Assembly: GCA_026075535.2 (NCBI GenBank) | Contig: AP026547.1 | Coordinates: forward strand, 8,990,001 to 9,054,000 | Direction: 5' to 3' | From: Tricholoma matsutake | Taxonomy: Eukaryota; Basidiomycota; Agaricomycetes; Agaricales; Tricholomataceae | Length of the DNA stretch: 64,000 bases | Part shown: in pieces, positions 23,301 to 32,945 of the stretch | Numbering within the stretch: the stretch's first letter is position 1 | Layout: the number at the start of each line of letters is the position of its first letter | Notes under the pieces: generated by a model | Databases searched by the model: none | What the model was told of the DNA's origin: nothing | Seen by the model: only the letters and a program-made list of their open reading frames with translations | Made by a program: the position numbers and the translations under genes

Positions 23301-24219
23301 CCCTTCAGACGAAGACACACCTATGGCATCAGGGCCTTCACATCTTCCAGCTGACAGAAATGCTATTCCAGTCAAGGAGCAACAAGTATACCTCCCATTT
23401 AATGGCCCTCTGGTGGAGGTGGAGATTCAGCTCAGGAAGAATCAGGCAAGCCGACTGCTGCATCGGCTGTGGGAGCTCATTGTGGACAAGTCATTTCAAT
23501 ATTCACACATTATTCAAGTGGCCCTGAGAAGGTAGTTCGCACACAAGCATGAGCTACTGTCCAGGAGTTGGTTAACAAAATTTCTCTGCATTCCCGAATG
23601 TATAACCATTGCCAAAGCAGATTGGTGGCACTGCATTGTGACACTGACACCTTAAATATGTTTCAGCGGTTAAAAAAGGATGACCTCAGTGCTAGCACAG
23701 CTATTCTGAACCTGAATATGCCAGGCTCCACTCATATTCATCTGTCCTGGATTTGGCATAATTCTGACATTTGTACTGGTGTTACTGCCTTCCCCAATGC
23801 CACTGCCGCTGCCATACCCACTGCTGTGACTGCTCCTGGGACTGTCCCTGCTCCCATTTCCTTTAACAGCCCCGCTCCCAGTCCCACCAATCCATTCTGG
23901 GAATGTACATCTATTTTGTGGCTATTCATTTGCATTGCACTGAACTTCTTGGATAGTCAGGCGAGTACATTGGCTTTGCTCACGGGCTCAGAGACATAGA
24001 TGGAAGAAGGAATTTCTGATGGTCACATATGAAATGCAGTGGACTGTGCAGTATTTCATTTATCACAGTGAACAGTGGCAGTCAGCCTCACACTCAGAGA
24101 ATACCTTGCCTGGCCCCCTAGCCTATGCTAACTGTCAGTGGGCTTTATGGCACAAATTAGTGTTCAGGGCTGACACTGCATTTACATCAGCAAATGGTGA
24201 TTACATCTCCCCTCTATGA
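20306..24219 (+). pseudogene. KDZ-family transposase
   Basis: Exon 1 begins MSLTRAPYKQKRRS. A cysteine cluster (VCNHCSF...WRCINCSLGRTLC near 20740-20815) leads into a long frame at 20821-22086 with FCPACPQVGIN near 21805. RNase H-fold acidic positions are visible: ADGNFKADHV near 21950, GVMLIYDIVCQY near 22430, and GGEILESLWSLLN near 22608. The H-x-H and CFF region (HVHGHKDECFF near 22537) is also typical. An in-frame intron lies at 22087-22212. After 22990 the helical C-terminal part continues through a further intron and several stops to about 24219. TGA replaces Arg at least three times (near 20680, 20811, 22308). The family is clear; activity is unlikely. Confidence 0.85.
22087..22212 (+). 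other. KDZ transposase intron
   Basis: GTAAGT at 22087 and TTTTGCAG ending at 22212 bound a 126-bp in-frame segment of CTGCCACTGCC-type repeats. Removing it joins EQLI to KAPCKNTFLAIVNAFLASK, as expected for the family. An in-frame Pro/Leu-rich insertion is otherwise hard to explain. Confidence 0.7.
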
Positions 24220-24239
24220 CCCTCTATCATGTAAACTTG

Positions 24240-27200
24240 ATCATCTTGATCTCTAACCATGATCAACATGTCAAATAAATGTCTCTCAGTCATCAACCCT
24301 TTTTCTTTACAATCGGGGCTGAAAGGTCCGCTCCAAATGTGTACACAGCAGATTGTTTGGTATGCAGAGTCCCATTTCCATCAAGTCCTGTTGCACATGC
24401 AAGGGGCAAATGTCTTAAAGCAAAAATGGATGCAAAAGATTCTATATTGTGAGCTTGTAAGCAGGATCTTTTATGAATCAAGTAAGAGATTTGTCACTGA
24501 AAAATATTGCAGCTGTGCATCATGTCTCAAATCGGCTTCACCACATCAATCAGCCTGGTGTTTGAGGTGCCAATCCTGCTTCATTTGTTGGCTGACAGTC
24601 TTGCTGAGGTGAACTTTGACCACCTACCACTTGGATTCCATCCATCCCTCTGGGCCATGTTGGATGATGGTGTTTCCCCCAAACTTACAAGCAGTCTAGT
24701 GCCCTCATATGCCCTGGATTGGTGGAGACATCATAGTGAACCAGCAGCAGACAGCATTATGGGCATCGACACCCTGGATCAGTGCCTTGATCATCATAAG
24801 CAGTACTTCACTGAATCTGACTCGCCTGCTCCTGCTTCCCAAGCCGTTGCCACTCCCACTGCTGATTGCCAATCCTGCATCAACCTCTGGGGTCTCATGA
24901 ATGATATGCTGCATGAAATGTGCAGTACGCTTCAGTTTATAAATGGCTGTGAATCATTGGAAGATGCTGCATTGAACACCAATGTCAGGAAAGCAGCAGC
25001 ATTACACTGAGTTCATGAGCTTGCCCTGCTGAAGGAGCTCCAGGCTGAACCACAGGCTTTGGCAATGGGATCAAAAACCTCTCAACACCCTGGGCAACCT
25101 TCAAGGCAAATAGTGTTTTAAGGTCCGGTTCAGTCCAGTTTTTCAACCCCCAAGAGGGGCAACCGTGGACCACAACCGGTCCAAACTGTTGCCCATACTT
25201 GAAGGACCGCAACTGAAAAACTGGTTTTGACCAGTTTTACTACTATTTTTTACTGTCTAATTAAATTATATTATATACTTAATAAAACTAATTACATCAC
25301 CCTGCAAGCAGGCACTCACAGTGGTGGGATGTTGCTAATAGGAAGAAAAAAAGAAAAAAAGACCAATATGACAAAAGAAAGAAGAGAAAAAAAGAAAAGA
25401 AACACCCCATGGTCTTGCATTTGTAGCAAGAGTGGGGTGTTGTTCCCTGGTACTCATTGTTGTCAGTCATCATTTGTTGTTTCCCCTGTTCATGTCATCC
25501 CTGTGTTGTCATTTGTCGCCGTCCCTGCATAGTCGTCCCCATGCTGTTGTTTGTTGTCATCCCCATGTTTTCGTCATTGTCCTCCCCGTCATTTGTTGGC
25601 CAGTCCCTTGTTGTCAGCACCTCTATTGCCCCCTATGAGCAGTGGCTTGCAGGCAGGGTAGTGGTGCTGTGTGACACAGCACCCATCATGGTCCAGAAAT
25701 GGGACCCATTGCCACCCTGTGAGCAGAGGCTCGCAGTGGCAGCATGGGAGAGGTGGCTCACAGGGGAGACATGGGGTGGGGGTGTCGTTATTGTCAAGGC
25801 TGAGGAAGAAATCAAGATGGTTAGTAAAAAAAAAAAATCAATGATAACAAACATACCCGTGGCCCAAACGACGCTAGTCATCATTTGGGCACTTTGTGTT
25901 CATTTGTCTGTGGTGGCAAGGTTCTGAGCTAGGTGGTATGGGTGTCAATGGAGGGGGGGAACAGAGAGGGTGGTGTGTCACCCCCATTGGTGTTGGCAGC
26001 ATCGTTCCCATTGGCATCATTCATGTTGCATCGTTAAGAAAAGAACAGAACCTAAAAGAAAGTAAAAACCAGTTAGTAGAAGTGATAATAAATCAATAAA
26101 AAAAACATACCCTGCCCAAACAACAGACTGGCCTCATTTGGGCTGCCTGCATTGTGTTCATTCATTTGCATGGTCATTGGTGGGGACAAGGTGGTGACGC
26201 AGCGTTGTTGATGTTGTTGTTGTGGTCGTGGGAAGTTGTCAGGAAGTGGTGCCACTTTTGTTTTTGGGAGCACAAACATGACCACATGGTCCGTGCAGTG
26301 CCACAGGGTATATAAACCCCACCAAATGAGTACTTGCATTGTAGACTTGTCCCACTTCATTAATAGTTAGTTATAATTAGTTCTTATAGTAGTTCTTTTT
26401 ATCTATATTTATGTAGCTTCAACTGTATATACAGTACATATTGTATACAGTGAAAAGACCGGTTGCAACCGATTGCAACTGGTCTTTGATCAGTTTTTGA
26501 ATATTTTCAAAGTGAGGCAACCTGCAACTGCACTGACTTCCAAATGAAGCAACTGCAACCAACGGTCTGGTTGCCTTTGGTTGGGTTGGGTTCAGTTTCG
26601 GTTTTTTCATCTGGTCCATGCAACTGGATTTTTAAACACTAAAGGCAAACAGTGGTAAGAAGAAAATCAGAACTGGTGGCAGCAAATGCACAGGTGGAAC
26701 TTGAGCACCTTAAGTCCCTTCCCCCCGGCTCCTACAAGTGGACCTGGGGTGTCGACATCACAGAAAATGATATTTTGGGTGCTAATGAGAAGACCAAGAG
26801 CAGTGGCAAACAACAGCATTCCGGGTATCGGTTGTCTCTGCTTGATGGTGTGAAGGGAAGAAAGGAGTGGTCGAGCACACCAATTGTCTTGACAGTTGCA
26901 TCCAATGCCTATGGTCGACCACCCATGGTATCAGGCGATGGAGCAGATGATTCATCACCTCCCGGCCCCACTCCCAGCCCTGCTGCTTCTCCCGCTCCCT
27001 CTCCCGCTCCCATCCCCAATGCCTTGCCCGATGCAGAAGCCGGCCAGCCCACTGCCTTGTGTGCTGCTATGGTTTGGCAAGGCAAAGATGATGCATCAAG
27101 TGCAGATCAGCCCAGTGCCTTTCAGGCAGCCATGGCATGGCAAGGTGAAGACGATGCATCAAGTGATGCTGATCAGCCCACCACCTTTCAGGCAGCCATG

Positions 27201-27635
27201 GCATGGCAGGGTGACAATGATCAGTCATTGTCTTCCCCTACAGGTTCCCTGACTGGCTTTGATGCTGCTCCCTTTTATCTTTCCGATTCTACCTCCTCGT
27301 CTCCAGCCACCAATCCAACTTTGACAGATGCAGCTGATGCCATCCTATCATCCTCAAATATGGCTGCTTTCCCCACTGCATCTGATGCTGCAGATGCTTT
27401 TCTGTCATCCTCAGAGACTGGATCTAATGGTGAATCTGATGCCGAGGCTGATTCTGATGTAGAAGATTCCGTTATCACATCACAGATAGAGAACCCCACT
27501 CCTTCTCATATGATTTTGCCAACATACCCTCCTGCAGACTTCACTCTGCTGATCTACACTCCTGCAGACTTCAGTTATGTTGATGAGACTTGGTTGTCTA
27601 GCCCTGATGAGATGATGGCCACTGACATTGAATGA
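24240..27635 (+). pseudogene. KDZ element: C-terminal region or second ORF, split by hAT-A
   Basis: From about 24507 an open frame (LPLGFHPSLWAMLDDGV, then LVPSYALDWWRHHSEP) continues past one TGA at an Arg-like position near 25008 to the hAT-A insertion at 25111. It resumes at 26650 (RRKSELVAANAQVELEHL) and ends at 27635 after a Ser/Ala/Asp-rich acidic tail. The tail holds three imperfect repeats of FQAAMAWQGEDDASS. Removing hAT-A and one AAGGCAAA restores the frame. The stop lies about 45 bp inside the right inverted repeat. It may be the transposase C-terminus or a separate protein. Confidence 0.5.
25111..26641 (-). mobile_element. hAT-A element with reverse-oriented modules
   Basis: The element is 1531 bp with left end TAGTGTTTTAAGGTCC and right end TTTTTAAACACTA. 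The 8-bp duplication AAGGCAAA is at 25103-25110 and 26642-26649. On the minus strand it carries stem-loops with arms near 25862-25890 and 26113-26141, and intron-like cassettes at 25800-25856 (GTATGT...CTAAC...CCTCAG) and about 26048-26109 (GTATGT...CTAAC...TTTTAG). Palindromes based on GAGCA...GCTTGC or GCTCGC lie near 25635 and 25720. No transposase ORF; non-autonomous. Confidence 0.85.
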
Positions 27636-27679
27636 TGCATCATGTATATATAGTGTTGTGGGTCGTAGTACATTGTACA

Positions 27680-28299
27680 TAGTAATATCATTGTTTTTGT
27701 GGTCCTGTCAAGCCCTGATGTCAGTGCTGCTTTCCCATCCCGGTCCCCACCCCCACCCCCACCCCCACCCCTGTCCCTGTCCCTGCCCCCACCCCCATCC
27801 CCTTCCCCTGCAATTGCATTTCAAACATTACTAATATCTGTACTATGTTCTTAATGCACACCTATCTGTATGGTACAGCAAGTAAAGTAGTAATGTAGTC
27901 ATTGGTTAATTAATAGAGTATGTACAAATATATAGTGAGTTCAATGGTGTCCATTGAAACAGATAATACAATGTATACAGTAAATAGTATTCATAGGTTA
28001 ATATTGCCCATTCCAATGTCCATGCATGATGGCGATGCCCTGGCCATCCCCATGGCCATCCCCATGTCCATGGCCATGTCTGTGCCCATTGCATTTCAAA
28101 TGTTACTAATGTCTGTAGTACATTCCTAATGCATGTCTATTGTAAGGTATAATAATCAGTGTACAATGTAGTCATTGGTTAATATAGTATAGTGACTTTA
28201 TATAGTGAGTTCAACAGCATCCATCGAACCCATATCATTTGATACAATGTATGCATTCAATAGGTTGTATCATTCAATACAATTTAGCTTACCTATGTG
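27680..28299 (-). repeat. Right long inverted repeat of the KDZ element
   Basis: Reverse complement of 14164-14842, ending CTTACCTATGTG at 28299. It contains a C-rich minisatellite (CCCCCACCCCCAC near 27745-27810) matching the G-rich tract of the left repeat, and both copies of the 285-bp sub-repeat. Confidence 0.85.
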
Positions 28300-28665
28300 C
28301 AACTCTCTCCCTCATCGCAATGTTGTGTGTCTGCTTCCCTGATCACCTCATCCACCTCTTCATCAGCTGCTACAGGTGTTGGTCCCCCATCTTCTACTCC
28401 TCTACTTTCTTCCACAGGTTTGAATCCCTTCATCGCCAACATTGAAGGTCCTGCTTCCACCACTTACTCTGCAGCTTATTGACAGATCCCTCCTCAGCTG
28501 ATGGTTCTCCTCAACAAATGTGTATACCTGCCTTTGACCCTCTTTTCCAATGAGGCCTGGAAAAGGATGCATCTCACAGGCAGCTCCATTATCTATGTGA
28601 AACAGCTGGATCCTCTGGGTGGTAAGGCAGAAAATCTGATGTTGATGGAGCAATTTGGTAGTGAA
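28300..28665 (+). pseudogene. Retroelement ORF, middle segment
   Basis: Continues the frame of 13620-14163 after the KDZ insertion: Ser/Thr-rich, then FIANIEGPASTTYSAAY, a TGA at an Arg-like position near 28480, and IPPQLMVLLNKCVYLPLTLFS. It runs into hAT-B at 28666 and resumes at 29508 in phase (MEQFGSE joined to GILSQELWEEAW). Confidence 0.6.
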
Positions 28666-29499
28666 TAAGGAATAGCACAGGTACAGGTAACACCACGGGT
28701 TTCCGGTCATGAGTATGCCCAGGTATGGGTATGGGTATGGGATTGCCATACCTGCAGAACACCATATCCGTAACCATGGGTTTACGGGTACCAAATTACC
28801 AGTCAGGTGAGTGATCATCTGACTTCATTGATTCACTCATGACATATATGATTTCAAACTACAGGATGATCAATGACACTACCATAGCACCCCCAACCAC
28901 TGCCATGAGCAACTGCTCATGGGGTGGGGACAGGGAGCTCTGATGACCAGGTAGCAATGCAAAATGACCACATCGCACAGGGAACAGGCCCAAATGACAT
29001 TTAATGTTGTTTGGGCCCTAGGTATTTTTTATATATCTTTCATTCTTGTTTTCTTTCTAACTAATTAATATTTTTATTCAATTTTTAGATTCTAATAGTG
29101 CTATAGCAAGGAGCCAACACCATTGACTCAGACAGCACACAGGACAAGCAGGACAAGGAGGGCAGGATGACAAGGAGGACCCGAGGACCACCACGACAGC
29201 ACCCCCCCTTGCTCCAAACGTGAGTGGGGGTGGTTTCTCATGTTGTTCTGGGCAACAACCACCACCACCACCCCCTTCCTCACTGCAAACATGAGCAGAG
29301 GGTTTTTCTTTTTTCTATATATTAATTTAGTGTAATTAAAATATTAAAATACATATTTATGCCAAAACCCATGAATAAGCATGGGTAACCCGCAAAAACC
29401 CATGGTAATACTGTACCCCTACCCATGCAGGTACAGTGTTCACAGGTATGGGTATGGGTATGAGAAAATATACCCAAGTGTTACCCCTGGCACTCCTTA
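28666..29499 (+). mobile_element. hAT-B element with one module set
   Basis: The element is 834 bp with left end TAAGGAATAGCACAGG and right end CCTGGCACTCCTTA. The 8-bp duplication GTAGTGAA is at 28658-28665 and 29500-29507. Inside are a palindrome CATGAGCAACTGCTCATG near 28903, a stem-loop with GGCCCAAA/TTTGGGCC arms near 28988-29022, an intron-like cassette (GTATTT...CTAACTAAT...TTTTAG, about 29023-29090) and GC hairpins near 29205-29310. ATGGGTATGGGTA repeats lie near both ends. No ORF. Confidence 0.8.
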
Positions 29500-29507
29500 G
29501 TAGTGAA

Positions 29508-30690
29508 GGCATCCTCTCTCAGGAGCTTTGGGAGGAAGCATGGAGGAATTATCTTGCCTTCCTTTGCACTTTGCCATCTACTCACTCTCACTCTCAATGG
29601 TGGCTTTATTTTGATTGGATCACATCTCAATTGGATTTCCGGACTCTCTTTACAACTTATTGCCATTTTGATATCTTGGAGCACTCATCATACCTTCTAG
29701 ATGCATGAGTTTTCTGCGAAAGGTCATATGAGGCTAAGTTTCAAACCATCAGGTTAGACCTCTTGTAGACAGCAGTCTTGGAACAAGCCATGAACTTTGT
29801 TGAGTGTCATCCACAGTCTCCTTATCGAGGTGGCCACTCCTCAGTTGTTCCTCAAAAACCTTATGCTCATACCTCATCATCCTCCTCTTTTCCTGCTGGC
29901 ACCTTGGGATCATCTGGCATATTGGGGTGCATCATCTGCTCTCGAGTCGGACATCGCTCTAGCGCCTGCAATCATGAGGTGTTTCCAGACAACAAGGCAA
30001 CTTTCTCCAGACATTCTGGAAAAGGACTATTCTCTAAGCTCTATAACATTTCCTTATGCATCTCATTCAACATTGGAGGCAAGCGACTTTGTAAAGGACA
30101 TAGCTCCCCAGCCCAAGTTGAGCACTGTTGCTCTTTCTGTGGAGATGCCAATCACTTTGCCCTCACCTTCTCCTGTTGAGCTCTGGGACCAGAGACTTCT
30201 TCTGCATAGAATCATTATGCATATTCAGCATCAGCATTCGAAAAAGAATTAGTTCATCATGGTTTAACAAAGCAATTCCCAGATCTCATTCAACATTTGC
30301 AATCAGGCTTTCCAGTTTCCAAGGATTCATTTCATTTCTCCAAAACTGAGATTTCTCTAAATCATTTTTCTTGTGCGGGTTACAATAATTTTCTCAACAC
30401 ATACTTGGCTGATGAGGTTGCTTGGGGTCGCATGTCTGGCCCTTCCTCTCATAGGGAGATAGATGCTATCCTAGGCAAGCCTTTTGTCACTACTCCTTTG
30501 CTACTGGTGATTGAAAAGCAGGAGATGGGTGAGCCTGAGAAGATCTGGGTTTGCCAAAATTCCTTGAAAACCTACTCAGATGGGAAGTCCATGAACAATC
30601 ACATCAACTCTGATGATTTTGCTATGGTTTGGACTACTGCACCTGCTGTAGCTGATATTGTACATGTTTTGTTTGCATGGTTCTCATAGT
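29508..30690 (+). pseudogene. Retroelement ORF, gag-like Cys/His region and RT start
   Basis: In phase after hAT-B: GILSQELWEEAWRNYLAF, then a Cys/His-rich stretch (CIICSRVGHRSSACNH near 29930, CCSFCGDANHF near 30125), then FPDLIQHLQSGFPV near 30279 and HREIDAILGKPFVTTPLL near 30451. WVCQNSLKTYSDGKSMN near 30547 and MVWTTAPAVADIV near 30624 resemble the N-terminal RT part of DIRS/Ngaro-type elements. Two TGA stops fall at 29706 and 30178. The similarity ends at about 30665, before any catalytic DD motif. Confidence 0.55.
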
Positions 30691-31176
30691 CTCTGGTGCA
30701 CTCTGTTGTGTTGCAAAATTGTTATATTATTGTCACCTTTGTTGGTCCCTTGTGTCATATCCTGCCTTTGTGGGTCTGCTGTCGCACCTGCCACATCTCA
30801 AAATGAGGCAACCTCATGACTCATTTTGTGAGTCCCTTACTCACAATGGTGCCTCATGTCATTAACAAAATGTTCTCAGTTTTGGCTGGGCTACAACATT
30901 TTTATTCCAGATTTTTTCATTTCATTTTTATTATTTCTATAGACCATAAAAAAACATGTATTTCGGCTCATATTTTATGATAAGTGTGAAATAAAAAAAT
31001 CGGGCATGAAGAGGTTGTAGAGGGAATAAAACTGAACAACTTTCTCTGCCACCATGAGATGTGAAAATTGTTGTGTGCTTCAAAAAATGAGTGCTTCACA
31101 AAAACTCCCCTTTTATTGACTAAGTCAAACAATGGTCAATAAGCGGAGTTAGCCAGGATTGCCCCCCCCCCACTTG
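30691..31176. other. No recognisable gene
   Basis: A/T-rich DNA with short ORFs only. A short inverted motif (CAAAATGAG...CTCATTTTG near 30800-30827) and a C10 run near 31163 are the only structures seen. Confidence 0.4.
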
Positions 31177-31415
31177 TTACAATGAGAATGTGTTGATGTA
31201 TCTAGAGGGACTGGTGAAGCTAACTAAAAAGGCATAAACGATGTGATCAAAGGCACTTAGGAAGTTGAGTAAGCATTCCAGAATCGATTCTGTAGACTTC
31301 TTACAATGAGAATGTGTCAATGTATCTAGAGGGACTGGTGGAGCTGACTAAAAAGGCATAAACAATGTGATCAAAGAAACTTAGAAAGCTGAGTAAGCAT
31401 TCCAGAATTGCCCAT
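31177..31415. repeat. 124-bp direct tandem repeat, two copies
   Basis: Copies start at 31177 and 31301 (TTACAATGAGAATGTGT), share the TCTAGAGGGACTGGTG block and end near CATTCCAGAAT. They differ at scattered C/T and A/G positions. Confidence 0.8.
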
Positions 31416-31424
31416 TTGGACAAC

Positions 31425-31980
31425 TGCCCAAACAAGGAAATTATATATATTTTTGGTAACCGGTTTGAGCCCAAAGCCCATGGTCAACTCCAACTATGCA
31501 TAAGATGCATGTCTAGGAGGACACTGGCTGAAGAGAATGCTTTTATGCACACCATTAATGGTGGTGTGGGACTCCGCTGTCTTTCAGCAATACCCACTAA
31601 ACTCTTCAGAGGGGTCAGGGTTTGAACCAAGAGTGCAAAGGTAATGTCCCTCTGAATGAGATGATGGAGTTAACCATTGAGCCATCTCACCCTGCAAACG
31701 AGGAAATTATATATATATATATATTTTGGTAACCAGTTTGAGCCCGAAGCCCGCAGTCAACTCTGACTACACATAAGATGTGCATCTAAGAGGACACTGG
31801 CCAAAGAGAATGCTTTTACACACACCATTAATGGTAGTGTGGGACTCCACTGTCTTTCAGCAATACTTACTAAACTCTTTGGAGGGGTCAGGGTTTGAAC
31901 CAAGAGTGCAAGGGTATGTCCTCCTGAATGAGATGATGGAGTTAACCATTGAGCCATCTTGCCCCTCAAATGAGGAAATT
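31425..31980 (-). repeat. Two tandem SINE-like repeats with shared target duplications
   Basis: On the minus strand each copy starts with a tRNA-like head (GATGGCTCAATGGTTAACTCC, with a B-box match GGTTCAAACCC about 55 bp on) and ends in a TATATATAAT tail. Copies span about 31699-31440 and 31970-31710. The junction sequence AAAYRAGGAAATTAT occurs three times, near 31425, 31695 and 31968: before, between and after the copies, as expected for two insertions at one target. Confidence 0.65.
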
Positions 31981-32099
31981 ATAATAGGACCCCTCACTGG
32001 GACAGATCACATGACTTCATTGTGAAGTCCCTTGGTGGGTATGTACAAGGGTGTATAGGTTGTGAAACCAGTGCATGGGAGGTAATTAGAGTAATACAT

Positions 32100-32478
32100 G
32101 TTATTTGAATACTAAAGACCTGGTTGTCATTGTGTTCTTCATCATCCCATCATCATTGCACCATCGTTGCTCCATCGTCCACCCTGATTGCAGGGGCTTG
32201 CAGCAGTGGTGTGGGGGTGCCATGGTGGTTTGTTTGTTTGGTCCCCACTGCCTTCCATCGTTGTCCAGTACCTAAAAAAGTTCATCCCCATCATGGTTCC
32301 TGCTCCTGTCATCCCCTGCCCATCATCCCTCATTTTTTCCTGTTAGCACCCATGATCCACCCTGCTTGCAGGGGCTCACAGCAGATCAGCAGTGGTGTTA
32401 GGGGTACTGGGGTTGAGCACAGGGTGTCCTAGAGTGGGTGGGTCTATCATTATAACATATTCATAACAATATGGTTGG
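32100..32478. other. Module fragment upstream of gypsy2
   Basis: Contains one CCACCCTGCTTGCAGGGGCTCAC-like palindrome region near 32350-32375 and related CATCATCC-rich sequence like the module arrays, but no intron-like cassette. No gene. Confidence 0.4.
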
Positions 32479-32902
32479 TGTAAGGGGACTAGGGGATGAC
32501 CTGTGTGTTTTTCCTATTTTTTATGTTCATCCTATATTTCTCCTCACTTTATTTCCTCCAATTCTGCATTTTCTATGATTTTTCCGGATTTTATTACTAA
32601 TTTTCCTTTCTATCACATTTCTGCATGTTGACAGTTTTATATTTAGAGACAGAGCACCCCTTCCGACATCTACCCCTTGGTATGATGTCATTTGGTGGCC
32701 TTGATCTGCCTATCTCTGCCTTTTCTATTTTTAGATTATTATTTGATTTTTGCAGTCTTCACATATACTGGGTATTTCCAAAGGGGTCCTTAGAGTTTTC
32801 TCTTCGGATTTCCCTTTGCTAGGTGCACCTCCAATCCCCATACTATGTAGTATAATTTTAACTTTGGATTTCCCTTTGCTAGAAGCTGAGGTTGCCCTTA
32901 TA
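32479..32902 (+). repeat. gypsy2 5' LTR
   Basis: Begins TGTAAGGGGACTAGGGG and ends TTGCCCTTATA, where CCCTTACA would be the inverted end (one C to T change). It is 424 bp and aligns with 59875-60250. It carries an extra copy of the TTTGGATTTCCCTTTGCTAG block absent from the 3' LTR, which accounts for most of the 48-bp difference. Confidence 0.8.
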
Positions 32903-32945
32903 GTAGAAAACTCTCTCTTAAGGCCTGAAATTGCAAACACACTGC

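Larger units (their letters stand above)
14164..28299 (+). mobile_element. Complete 14.1-kb KDZ-type DNA transposon with long inverted repeats
   Basis: The element has outer ends CACATAGGTAAGC and its reverse complement, and a 7-bp duplication CAACTCT at 14157-14163 and 28300-28306. Inverted repeats of about 680 bp (left) and 620 bp (right) flank the unique interior. The interior carries a minus-strand gene near the left end, a plus-strand C-x2-C-x6-C protein gene, another minus-strand gene, and a plus-strand KDZ transposase with a long C-terminal region. A 1531-bp hAT-A element is nested inside. Without it the transposon would be about 12.6 kb. Some frames are damaged, so it is probably not autonomous now. 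Confidence 0.8.
13620..30690 (+). mobile_element. DIRS/Ngaro-like retroelement interrupted by two transposons
   Basis: One reading frame is spread over 13620-14163, 28300-28665 and 29508-30690. Removing the KDZ element with one copy of CAACTCT, and hAT-B with one copy of GTAGTGAA, rejoins the frame at both places. The product has a Ser/Pro-rich N-terminus, a conserved region, a Cys/His-rich region and the start of an RT. The rest of RT, RNase H and any tyrosine recombinase are not seen after 30690, so the DIRS/Ngaro assignment is by resemblance only. Confidence 0.55.
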
